A DNA stretch of 6,736 nucleotides, from the NCBI GenBank assembly GCA_046483565.1, contig JAWOCZ010000300.1:1-6736 (forward strand), given 5' to 3'. Every line of letters begins with the position of its first letter. Within the stretch, counting starts at the first letter, position 1. Source of the stretch: T1Sed10-7 sp046483565 (GTDB lineage: Bacteria; Actinomycetota; Nitriliruptoria; Nitriliruptorales; Nitriliruptoraceae). Positions 1 to 5,846 of the stretch are shown piece after piece. The notes under the pieces were generated by a model that saw only the letters and a program-made list of their open reading frames with translations, did no database searches and was not told the origin of the DNA. A program made the position numbers and the translations under genes.

Positions 1-65
1 CGGACAGCGACGACAGTTCCGACAGTCCCGACAGCGTGGACTCCCCCGACTCCGCTGACAGCTGA
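1..65 (+). CDS. 3' end of an unidentified gene with a Ser/Asp-rich C-terminal tail (partial)
   Basis: The frame starting at base 3 reads 20 codons to a TGA at 63-65. They encode an acidic tail made almost only of Asp and Ser with a few Pro, Val and Ala, mostly as repeats of the type D-S-P-D-S. Third positions are G or C in 17 of 20 codons, which fits the coding style of the window. The DNA shows a matching short repeat, with CCGACAG at 19-25 and 28-34. The tail would be disordered and highly charged. Nothing of the folded part of the protein lies in the window, so no function can be given. The gene converges on the phosphotransferase gene, with 49 bp between the two stops. It could instead be non-coding low-complexity DNA. 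Confidence 0.5.
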   Translation, partial: DSDDSSDSPDSVDSPDSADS

Positions 66-114
66 TCGACGAACGGAAGCGGTCACGCCCATCGATCACG
101 ATCGCGTCGTCGCG
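66..114. other. Convergent intergenic gap
   Basis: These 49 bp lie between two genes that end facing each other. They contain a short perfect dyad (CGATC at 93-97 and GATCG at 100-104) inside a wider pair CGACGA (67-72) / TCGTCG (107-112). No T tract follows on either strand. It may act as a weak bidirectional terminator, but the structure is too poor to call one. Confidence 0.3.
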
Positions 115-1317
115 TCAGCCCTGCAGGGCAGCGGCGGCGCGGTCGATCCTTCGTCGGGTCGTGGCGGGCCAGTCGGTTTCCTGCGATCGGTGCGCTGACG
201 TGGCCAGTGCCAGCCAGGCGCCAGCCGTTGCGCGGGCCAGCGCCGTGCGGCCGACCTCCGGGCGGTAGACGTCGGCGATCTCAGCCGCGTACGTCTCCAG
301 TCGGTCCTTCGCATCGGGTCGCAGTTCCCCGATGACCTGTAGGTACGCGACGAGCCTTCCAGCGTCGTGGGCGAGCAGACCGTCGCCCGCCCCATCGATG
401 TCGAGTAGTCCCACGATGGCGCCGTCGTCGACGAGGATCTGGCCCGTGTGGAGATCGCCGTGGACCACGCCGACGGGCCCGTCCACACGCATCGCCTCGT
501 CGGCGACGTGACGAACCGTGCGTTCAGCCTCCGGAGCGAGTTCGCACAGCAGGTCCACGTGCCGCCCCGGATCGGCGAAGGCGCGTGGGGAACGGTCGGA
601 CACCAGCTCGCTGGCCTGGAGCCTGCGGGAGAGATCCAGCAGCGCCGCAGGTTCGGCCACGGCTGCGCCCTCGGTCGCCGCCTCCCGCAACGTGCGGCCC
701 GTCAGCGCCTCCAGCGCGACGATGCCCTGCCCATCAGCGACGCCGATCACCCGGGGGACGGGCACGTGGTCCACCAGTTGGCGATGGCGGTCCGCCAGCG
801 CCGTGGCACGGTTGCCCGAGAGCACCTTGAGGTAGAGCACCCGACGCGACGACGCGTTGTCGGCCACCGTGATCTCGACGACCGCGCGACGCGACGGCCG
901 ATAGGCCCGGGTCCGCAGTCGCGGGGTACCCGACGGCGCGCCCAAGCGCTCGAGCAGCTCACGCACCCGGCCGGCATCGATCGCCGGCGGGAGTCCTGGC
1001 AGATAGGGATCGTGGGGGAAACGCCAGACAGCGATGCGGGCGTCGCCGTGTTCCAGGACGAAGGCCCCGTCGGGCAGCCCCCGGGCGTCCGCGTGCGCCA
1101 CCAGCAACACCTCACGGCGCTCATCGGCGGTCTGTATGCGCGCCTCGAACACGTGGGAGACCGACCGACCGCCGCGGCGGTGCACGCTGCGGCGGTGATG
1201 ATCGAGCAGTCGCACGCCGGCCCGTCGACAGGCCACCGTCAGCAACTCGGCCGCTACCCCCGGCTCATCGAGCCGACGAGCGGTCTCCGAGAGGAGCCGA
1301 GTTCGAGGACCTTCCAC
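115..1317 (-). CDS. Phosphotransferase of the aminoglycoside phosphotransferase / maltokinase-like kinase fold
   Basis: A 400-residue cytoplasmic kinase-fold protein that probably transfers phosphate from ATP to a small hydroxylated substrate. The substrate is unknown. Residues 1-135 or so are an N-terminal region with the segment VWRFPHDPYLPGLP (97-110). The kinase N-lobe follows, with a likely ATP-binding lysine K164 in YLKVL. The catalytic loop is HGDLHTGQ (286-293), where D288 is the expected catalytic base, and the metal-binding segment is LLDIDGAGD (304-312), with D306 at the DFG-like position. The usual Asn of the loop is Gln (Q293), as I recall for maltokinases, but the later maltokinase signature DFEGEP is absent. 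The open frame runs back to 1710, into the divergent ATPase gene. The GTG at 1317 is preferred because AGGAG lies 7 nt before it and the upstream 131 residues are Arg/Ser-rich with no family resemblance. Fold assignment is firm; antibiotic resistance should not be assumed. Confidence 0.85.
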   Translation of the reverse strand: MEGPRTRLLSETARRLDEPGVAAELLTVACRRAGVRLLDHHRRSVHRRGGRSVSHVFEARIQTADERREVLLVAHADARGLPDGAFVLEHGDARIAVWRFPHDPYLPGLPPAIDAGRVRELLERLGAPSGTPRLRTRAYRPSRRAVVEITVADNASSRRVLYLKVLSGNRATALADRHRQLVDHVPVPRVIGVADGQGIVALEALTGRTLREAATEGAAVAEPAALLDLSRRLQASELVSDRSPRAFADPGRHVDLLCELAPEAERTVRHVADEAMRVDGPVGVVHGDLHTGQILVDDGAIVGLLDIDGAGDGLLAHDAGRLVAYLQVIGELRPDAKDRLETYAAEIADVYRPEVGRTALARATAGAWLALATSAHRSQETDWPATTRRRIDRAAAALQG

Positions 1318-1320
1318 CGA

Positions 1321-1329
1321 CCTTCTCCT
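1321..1329 (-). promoter_or_regulatory. Shine-Dalgarno site fixing the GTG start of the phosphotransferase
   Basis: On the minus strand the sequence AGGAGAAGG is followed by TCG and then GTG at 1317. AGGAG is spaced 7 nt from the start codon. None of the upstream ATG candidates (for example 1710) gives a protein beginning that resembles the family, so this site decides the start. Confidence 0.75.
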
Positions 1330-1573
1330 ACCAATCCGGCAGCCCTCCGACAGGGCTCCACACCGAACACGCCCGTGGACACGACGCACGCAGGCAGCGT
1401 GGCGATGTCGGCCCGAACAGGGACGGGGGTGCGGACCGAACGTATCCGGCGCTCGCCACCGCGACCCATGCACGGTGCGACTGCGTGCTGGGGATGCTGT
1501 CCCATCCGCGTCCTCGTGCCCGAGTCGGCCATGACCTGCGAACATGTGGCCCCGCGATGCGGTGACCGATGGC

Positions 1574-1580
1574 AGGAGGA
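1574..1580 (+). promoter_or_regulatory. Shine-Dalgarno site fixing the ATPase start
   Basis: AGGAGGA lies 8 nt before the ATG at 1589. An in-frame ATG at 1544 would add 15 residues and places this site inside the coding sequence; nothing like it precedes 1544. The site therefore favours 1589. Confidence 0.75.
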
Positions 1581-1588
1581 CCAACCGG

Positions 1589-4423
1589 ATGTCTGAAAAC
1601 GTCTCCCCCGAGGTGGAGCTCGCCGCCCCCCACGCGCTCGACGCCTTGGAGGTGGTCACCGCACTGGGCACTGACGTGACCCACGGACTCAGCGCCGCCG
1701 AGGTCGCCACCCGGCAGGCGCGCTACGGACCGAACGAGATCACCGGCGAAGCCCCGCCATCGCTGCTGGCCGTCGCGCTCCTGCAGTTGCGTGATCCGAT
1801 GAACCTCATGCTCGTCGTCGTCAGCATCGTGAGCCTGCTGATCGACCAGGCGGCGACCGGCGTCGTGGTGGCGGCGCTCGTCGTCCTGAACGTGGTCCTC
1901 GGGGCCCGCCAGGAGCTCCGGGCGCGCGCCAGCGTGGACGCGCTCTCCCAGCTCCAGGTGTCGCGTTGCCGGGTCCGACGCGACGGCGAGCTGACACTGC
2001 AGCCGGCGGCGGGGCTCGTCCCCGGCGACATCGTGTCCGTCGAGGCCGGCGACCTGGTTCCGGCCGACGGCCGCATCGTGCGTGCCGCGACGCTGGAGGT
2101 GCAGGAGGCTGCGCTGACCGGCGAGAGCGTCCCGGTGACCAAGGCTGCCGGGGTGCTCGACGCCCAGGACGTCCCGCTCGGCGACCGGACGAACCTGTTG
2201 TTCCAGAACACCTCCGTGACCCGGGGAACGTCGGTGATGGTCGTGACCGCCACGGGGATGCGGACCCAGATGGGCCAGATCGCGACGATGCTGACGGAGG
2301 TGACACGCACCCGCTCACCGCTGCAGCAGGAGCTCGACTCGCTGACCCGGCTGCTCGGCATCATCGCCTGGACCGCGGTCGCGCTGATCGTGGCGGTCGG
2401 CCTCACGCGCGACCTCGAGACGGGCGACGTGCTGCTGCTCGGCATCGCCATGGCGATCTCCGCCATCCCCACCGGACTGCCGACCTTCGTCGCCTCGATG
2501 CTCGCCCACGGTGCCCGGCAACTGGCCGACGCCCAGGCCGTGGTCAAGAACCTCAGCGACGTGGAGACCCTCGGGGCGACGAGCGCCATCAACAGCGACA
2601 AGACCGGCACGCTGACGATGAACGAGATGATGGTGTCCACGATGTACATCGGCGGCCACTGGTTCACCGTCGAGGGTGAGGGCTACCGCAAGACCGGGCA
2701 CATCCGTGCCGCAGCCGGTGTGCACGTGCCCGACTTCACCCCGCTCGCCTACGGGCTCGTGTTGGCGAGCGACGCGACCGTGTCAGACGACGGCGAGGTG
2801 GTCGGGGACCCGACCGAGGCCGCGTTGGTGGTGCTGGCTGCGAAGCTCGATGTCGACGCGGTCGAGTCGCGCCGCGCGTACCCGCGGCTGGCCGAGGTGC
2901 CGTTCGACTCCGAGTACAAGTTCATGGCGACCTTCCACCGCGTGATGGTCGACGACACCGAGCGCGTCGTCTGCCTCGTCAAGGGCGCGCCCGACGTGGT
3001 CCGGGCTCGGTGCTCCGAGGAGGGCGGCTCCTACACGACGACCGTGCCGCTCGACGCCGCCGGCCACGCACGCCTGAAGGACGCGAACGCGCGGATGGGC
3101 GGCGAGGGCCTGCGGGTCCTGGCCTTCGCCACCCGGTTGCTCACCGACGACGAGGTTCCCGCGGCCCTGGCCGACCCCATGTCCGCCGTGCGGGACCTGA
3201 TCTTCGTCGGCATGGTCGGCATCATCGATCCGCTGCGTCCCGAAGCCAAGCGGGCTGTGACGACGGCGCGACAGGCGGGCATCGAAGTGCGGATGATCAC
3301 CGGCGACCATGCCGTCACCGCCGGCGCGATCGGCCGCGCGTTGGGGCTCGGGACTGGTGCGATCAGCGGCGCCGAGTTGCAGGCCATGTCCGATGAGGAG
3401 CTGGCGAGCCGGCTGCGCGAGCTCCACGTCTTCGGCCGCGTCACTCCCGACGACAAGCTGCGCCTGACGCGGGTGATGCAGACCGAGGGCCGCGTCGTGG
3501 CCATGACCGGCGACGCCGTCAACGACGCGGCAGCCCTCAAACGGGCCGACATCGGCGTGGCGATGGGCACCGGAAGCGAGGTCACGAAACAGGCTGCACG
3601 CATGATCCTGACCGACGACAACTTCGGCACCCTGGTCCACGCCGTAGAGCTCGGGCGGCGGATCTACGACAAGATCACCGGCTACGTCCGCTACCAGATG
3701 GCGCAGCTGCTCTCACTCGTCCTGCTGTTCGTCACCGCCAGCGTGGTCAACCTCAACGAAGGGGTGGCCATGACCCCGTTGATGGTGCTCTACCTGAACT
3801 TCTTCATCGCCGTGTTCCCGGTCATCGTGATCGCGACGGACCCCGGTGACCCCGACGTGATGCAGCGGCCACCGCGCGACCCGAGGGTCACGATCAGCAA
3901 CCCCCGCGCGGTTGGGCAGTGGCTGCTCTACGGCGCGGTGATGTTCGTCGCCGCGCTGATCCCGCTGCTCTTCGGACCCGATGCGCTGCGTCCCGACGCG
4001 CCCAGCGCGTCGATGACGATGGCCTTCGCGGTCGTCGGGCTCGCGACCGTCGGCGGTGGCCTCGTGATGCGCCGCGACCCGGGCAGCGGCCTGGCCCCGC
4101 CACTGCTGCCGGCGCTGAAGGTCCTGTCGATCCCGGTGGCGCTGCTGGTGCTCGCCACGGAGCTCGGCTTCCTGCAACGGGGGCTCGCGACCCAGCCGCT
4201 CACCGGAACGCAGTGGCTCGCCTCGATCGCCCTGGCAGCGATCGTGCCCGTGGTGGTCGAGGCGGACAAGTGGATCCGGCGGTCGCGGACCAGGCCCGCC
4301 GACTCCGGTGTGGGCGACCCGGAACGTCTGGTCGCCCCGGCCCGCGTGCTCGCGACCAGGCCCACCCCAGGCGACCACGCGGATGGCGCCGAGACCGCCC
4401 ACGCTACGAGCTCGCGCGAGTAG
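1589..4423 (+). CDS. P2-type (Ca2+-ATPase-like) cation-transporting P-type ATPase with atypical ion site
   Basis: A 944-residue inner-membrane pump driven by ATP through an aspartyl-phosphate intermediate. In order: cation-ATPase N-terminal domain (about 15-60), TM1-TM2 (about 71-105), actuator domain with TGES (177-180), TM3 (about 255-272), TM4 with PTGLP (294-298), phosphorylation motif DKTGT with D337, nucleotide domain with FDSEYKFM and KGAPD (465-469), MITGDH (569-574), hinge TGDAVNDAAALK starting at T640, then TM5-TM10 and a hydrophilic tail from about 900. The hinge usually reads TGDGVNDAPALK. All catalytic motifs are present, so it should be an active ATPase. The ion ligands of SERCA are missing: PEGLP is PTGLP, the TM5 Asn and Glu are L707 and L710, and the TM6 pattern N-x-x-T-D is N737-F-F-I740-A741. 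Length and ten-helix plan fit P2 pumps rather than heavy-metal or H+ pumps. The transported ion cannot be predicted. It has its own promoter region and a hairpin after the stop. Confidence 0.93.
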   Translation: MSENVSPEVELAAPHALDALEVVTALGTDVTHGLSAAEVATRQARYGPNEITGEAPPSLLAVALLQLRDPMNLMLVVVSIVSLLIDQAATGVVVAALVVLNVVLGARQELRARASVDALSQLQVSRCRVRRDGELTLQPAAGLVPGDIVSVEAGDLVPADGRIVRAATLEVQEAALTGESVPVTKAAGVLDAQDVPLGDRTNLLFQNTSVTRGTSVMVVTATGMRTQMGQIATMLTEVTRTRSPLQQELDSLTRLLGIIAWTAVALIVAVGLTRDLETGDVLLLGIAMAISAIPTGLPTFVASMLAHGARQLADAQAVVKNLSDVETLGATSAINSDKTGTLTMNEMMVSTMYIGGHWFTVEGEGYRKTGHIRAAAGVHVPDFTPLAYGLVLASDATVSDDGEVVGDPTEAALVVLAAKLDVDAVESRRAYPRLAEVPFDSEYKFMATFHRVMVDDTERVVCLVKGAPDVVRARCSEEGGSYTTTVPLDAAGHARLKDANARMGGEGLRVLAFATRLLTDDEVPAALADPMSAVRDLIFVGMVGIIDPLRPEAKRAVTTARQAGIEVRMITGDHAVTAGAIGRALGLGTGAISGAELQAMSDEELASRLRELHVFGRVTPDDKLRLTRVMQTEGRVVAMTGDAVNDAAALKRADIGVAMGTGSEVTKQAARMILTDDNFGTLVHAVELGRRIYDKITGYVRYQMAQLLSLVLLFVTASVVNLNEGVAMTPLMVLYLNFFIAVFPVIVIATDPGDPDVMQRPPRDPRVTISNPRAVGQWLLYGAVMFVAALIPLLFGPDALRPDAPSASMTMAFAVVGLATVGGGLVMRRDPGSGLAPPLLPALKVLSIPVALLVLATELGFLQRGLATQPLTGTQWLASIALAAIVPVVVEADKWIRRSRTRPADSGVGDPERLVAPARVLATRPTPGDHADGAETAHATSSRE

Positions 4424-4426
4424 GGG

Positions 4427-4444
4427 GCTCGGGTCGCCCCGGGC
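4427..4444 (+). terminator. GC-rich hairpin after the ATPase gene, possible terminator
   Basis: GCTCGGG (4427-4433) pairs with CCCGGGC (4438-4444) around a TCGC tetraloop. This gives a 7-bp stem with one G-U pair, starting 3 nt after the ATPase stop codon. No T tract follows. Such U-less GC hairpins are common at gene ends in high-GC bacteria, so a terminator is plausible but unproven. A perfect 12-bp palindrome, GCGAGATCTCGC at 4443-4454, overlaps its 3' edge. Confidence 0.4.
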
Positions 4445-4617
4445 GAGATCTCGCTGCGTTGGACCTCGGCCACCGGTCTCCGCACGAGGGCGGCGGTGGC
4501 GATCAGGCGCTCGCGTGCCACCTCGGCATGGGATCTTTCAGGCAAGCTCAATTACGGATGATCAGAACGTCCTCGCCGATCCCGTTGACTCCCGGCGTGC
4601 TTCTACGGAGCGCTGGG

Positions 4618-4626
4618 TGCTATCGT
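4618..4626 (+). promoter_or_regulatory. Candidate extended -10 promoter for the crotonase operon
   Basis: TGCTATCGT matches the extended -10 form TGnTAnnnT. No good -35 lies 16-18 bp upstream; a TTGACT at 4585-4590 is 30 bp away and too far to pair with it. Transcription from here would leave a leader of about 280 nt before the crotonase start and would pass through the dyad at 4868-4887. This is weak evidence from a short motif only. Confidence 0.25.
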
Positions 4627-4867
4627 TCTGATGGGAACTCAGTTCGCGTGCGGGAGAGGCACAACGGTGCAAGCTGCAGGCAGGGACGCTCGCTTGCGTC
4701 GCACGTGCTGTGTGGGCGCTCCTGATGGGGGTCTCGTGCCGCGCCCGGCCGACGGACGGCCACTCGGCGGACGGGGCGTCGTTGCCGTCGATGAGACGAA
4801 CGTCGATGGCGATCGATGATGACCGATCCCTCCAGCTGAGGAAGTGCGTCCCGACCGAACGTCCCAG

Positions 4868-4887
4868 ACCGGCCTGCGCAGGCAGGT
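4868..4887. promoter_or_regulatory. 20-bp near-perfect dyad, candidate operator of the acyl-CoA operon
   Basis: The core GCCTGCGCAGGC (4872-4883) is a perfect 12-bp palindrome. After one mismatched pair (4871/4884) the symmetry resumes as ACC (4868-4870) and GGT (4885-4887), so 9 of 10 base pairs of the 20-bp site are symmetric. It ends 24 bp before the crotonase ATG. Length and placement resemble operators of dimeric repressors of the TetR type, which often control acyl-CoA catabolic genes. No regulator gene lies in the window. There is almost no room for a hairpin loop, which favours a DNA-binding site over an RNA structure. Confidence 0.45.
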
Positions 4888-4911
4888 GGCCCGGAACCCG
4901 AAGGAGCCGAG

Positions 4912-5772
4912 ATGGCAGACCTGTCGTCGTTCGAAGAGATCATCTACGAGAAGCACCATCGTGTCCGCGGCGCGGCGTGGATCACCATCAACCGGCCGCA
5001 TCGCATGAACTCGACCACCCAGCAGACGTGGGCCGAGATCAACGAGGCGGTGGAGGACGCCGACGCGGATCCGGAGGTCGGTGTCATCGTCCTGACCGGG
5101 GCGGGGGAACGCGCCTTCTGCGCCGGCGGTGATGTCGGTCAGCACCCGGACAAGAAGCAGAAGCCGGGTGAGTTCAAGCACCTCGGCATCGTCCACGGCG
5201 GCATCGAGGACACCACCAAGCCGGTGATCGCCCGGGTCTGTGGCTACGCGATCGGCGGTGGGAACCACCTGGCTTACCACTGCGACCTGACGATCGCCTG
5301 TGACGATCACGCGATCTTCGGACAGAACGGCCCCAGGGTCGCGGCCCCGAACGCCGGGCACTTCGTGCAGACGGCCGCCTACACCATCGGCCTGAAGCGG
5401 GCCAAAGAGATGTGGATGCTGTGCCACCGCTACTCGGGAGCCGAGGCCGTCGAGCTGGGTCTTGCCAACGTCTCCATCCCGCACGCTGAGCTCGACGACA
5501 AGGTCGACGAGTGGTGCCAGGAGTTGATCGAGCGCTCCCCGACGAGCCTCGCCCTGCTCAAGCGGCTGTTCCGCGAGGTCTACAGCCATCACCGCGGGAT
5601 CGACACAATGGGTTTCATCAACGACGTCAACCCGGAGTTCTTCGAAGACGGCGGCGAGGCGAAAGAGGGCAAGGACGCCTTCCTGGAGAAGCGTCCGCCC
5701 GACTTCTCGCCCTTCCGCGGCAACATCAGCGGCTCGATCCGGCGGGAGCGGCTCGCGGACCAGGACGGCTGA
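4912..5772 (+). CDS. Crotonase (enoyl-CoA hydratase/isomerase) superfamily protein, MenB/BadI-like
   Basis: A 286-residue cytoplasmic CoA-thioester enzyme. AAGGAG (4901-4906) sits 5 nt before the ATG. The oxyanion-hole segments are FCAGGD (69-74) and GYAIGGGN (111-118). The next part, CDLTIACDDHAIFGQNGP (124-141), and the C-terminal EGKDAFLEKRPPDFSPF (252-268) are hallmarks of the MenB (dihydroxynaphthoyl-CoA synthase) and BadI (2-ketocyclohexanecarboxyl-CoA hydrolase) branch. Of the two glutamates of classical hydratases, the first is G140 and the second is kept as E166. The MenB residues Ser190, Asp192 and Tyr287 (M. tuberculosis numbering) align with A145, N147 and E245, so true MenB activity is unlikely. 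It is the first gene of an operon-like run with a dehydrogenase 74 bp downstream. I infer C-C cleavage or hydration of an acyl-CoA in a catabolic route; the exact reaction is open. Confidence 0.85.
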   Translation: MADLSSFEEIIYEKHHRVRGAAWITINRPHRMNSTTQQTWAEINEAVEDADADPEVGVIVLTGAGERAFCAGGDVGQHPDKKQKPGEFKHLGIVHGGIEDTTKPVIARVCGYAIGGGNHLAYHCDLTIACDDHAIFGQNGPRVAAPNAGHFVQTAAYTIGLKRAKEMWMLCHRYSGAEAVELGLANVSIPHAELDDKVDEWCQELIERSPTSLALLKRLFREVYSHHRGIDTMGFINDVNPEFFEDGGEAKEGKDAFLEKRPPDFSPFRGNISGSIRRERLADQDG

Positions 5773-5815
5773 GCTCACGACCGCACGACCCGGTAACACT
5801 AGAACGTCCGATCAA

Positions 5816-5835
5816 CAGACAGTCAGACAGACAGA
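5816..5835 (+). repeat. CAGA tetranucleotide repeat next to the dehydrogenase ribosome-binding site
   Basis: Five tandem 4-bp units (CAGA, CAGT, then three CAGA) end one base before the GGAGG that serves the downstream gene. It lies wholly in the non-coding gap between the crotonase and the dehydrogenase. Changes in unit number would not shift a reading frame or the spacing from Shine-Dalgarno to start, but could alter the leader. Confidence 0.7.
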
Positions 5836-5836
5836 C

Positions 5837-5841
5837 GGAGG
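5837..5841 (+). promoter_or_regulatory. Shine-Dalgarno site fixing the GTG start of the dehydrogenase
   Basis: GGAGG is followed by ATGAA and then GTG at 5847, a 5-nt spacing. The GTG puts the Rossmann motif at residues 13-20, the normal place for this family. The frame stays open back into the crotonase gene, and the ATG at 5842 is in another frame. Confidence 0.75.
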
Positions 5842-5846
5842 ATGAA

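Larger units (their letters stand above)
1318..1588. promoter_or_regulatory. Divergent intergenic region between phosphotransferase and P-type ATPase
   Basis: This stretch separates two divergently transcribed starts, so promoters for both genes should lie here. I find no convincing -35/-10 pair on either strand. It contains an inverted repeat AGCCCT (1341-1346) / AGGGCT (1352-1357) with a 5-nt spacer, 24 bp upstream of the phosphotransferase start. A weaker one is GGATG (1492-1496) / CATCC (1503-1507). Either could be an operator or a leader hairpin. The open frames crossing it lack a family resemblance and look like chance frames in GC-rich DNA. Confidence 0.5.
4424..4911. other. 488-bp intergenic region with no supported gene
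   Basis: Open frames exist on both strands here, but none has a Shine-Dalgarno site, high third-position GC or a recognisable sequence. For example, the 62-codon frame at 4631-4819 has third-position GC well below the real genes. The stretch 4531-4567 is notably AT-richer than its surroundings. The region holds the ATPase hairpin at its left end, a candidate promoter near 4618-4626 and a 20-bp dyad at 4868-4887. It is best read as the 3' end of the ATPase unit plus the control region of the acyl-CoA operon. Confidence 0.6.

Noticed and set aside
115..1317. Calling the kinase-fold gene an aminoglycoside resistance gene
   Set aside because: Only the shared fold is visible; the catalytic loop is not that of known resistance enzymes and no resistance context is present.
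1544..1588. ATPase start at the ATG at 1544
   Set aside because: No Shine-Dalgarno site precedes it, and AGGAGGA sits 8 nt before the ATG at 1589.
448..1596. Long plus-strand open frame of 382 codons
   Set aside because: It lies opposite the phosphotransferase gene, has no recognisable motif, and is rich in His, Arg, Gln and Pro as expected of an antisense frame in GC-rich DNA.
1318..1710. Extension of the phosphotransferase frame by 131 residues to an ATG at 1710
   Set aside because: It would overlap the ATPase start by over 120 bp, has an Arg/Ser-rich sequence without family resemblance, and a strong Shine-Dalgarno site marks the GTG at 1317.
1723..2667. Minus-strand frame of 314 codons inside the ATPase gene
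   Set aside because: It is antisense to conserved ATPase motifs and encodes a Ser/Thr/Arg-rich product with no family features.
2783..3640. Minus-strand frame of 285 codons inside the ATPase gene
   Set aside because: It is antisense to the nucleotide and phosphorylation domains and rich in His, Gly and Asp as a mirror of the codon bias.
3919..4725. Plus-strand frame of 268 codons overlapping the ATPase 3' end and the gap
   Set aside because: Most of it is an Arg/Gly/Pro-rich shadow of the ATPase frame, it has no start signal, and the part beyond 4423 shows no coding bias.
4631..4819. 62-codon frame starting 4 nt after the candidate -10, considered as a leaderless small protein
   Set aside because: The spacing is too short for a normal leaderless start, third-position GC is clearly lower than in the real genes, and the sequence has no recognisable feature.
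4912..5772. Naming the first crotonase menB
   Set aside because: The Ser, Asp and Tyr used by MenB are replaced, and the neighbours are catabolic genes and not menaquinone genes.
4639..5799. Minus-strand frame of 386 codons opposite the crotonase
   Set aside because: The crotonase frame has clear family motifs and a ribosome-binding site; the antisense frame has neither.
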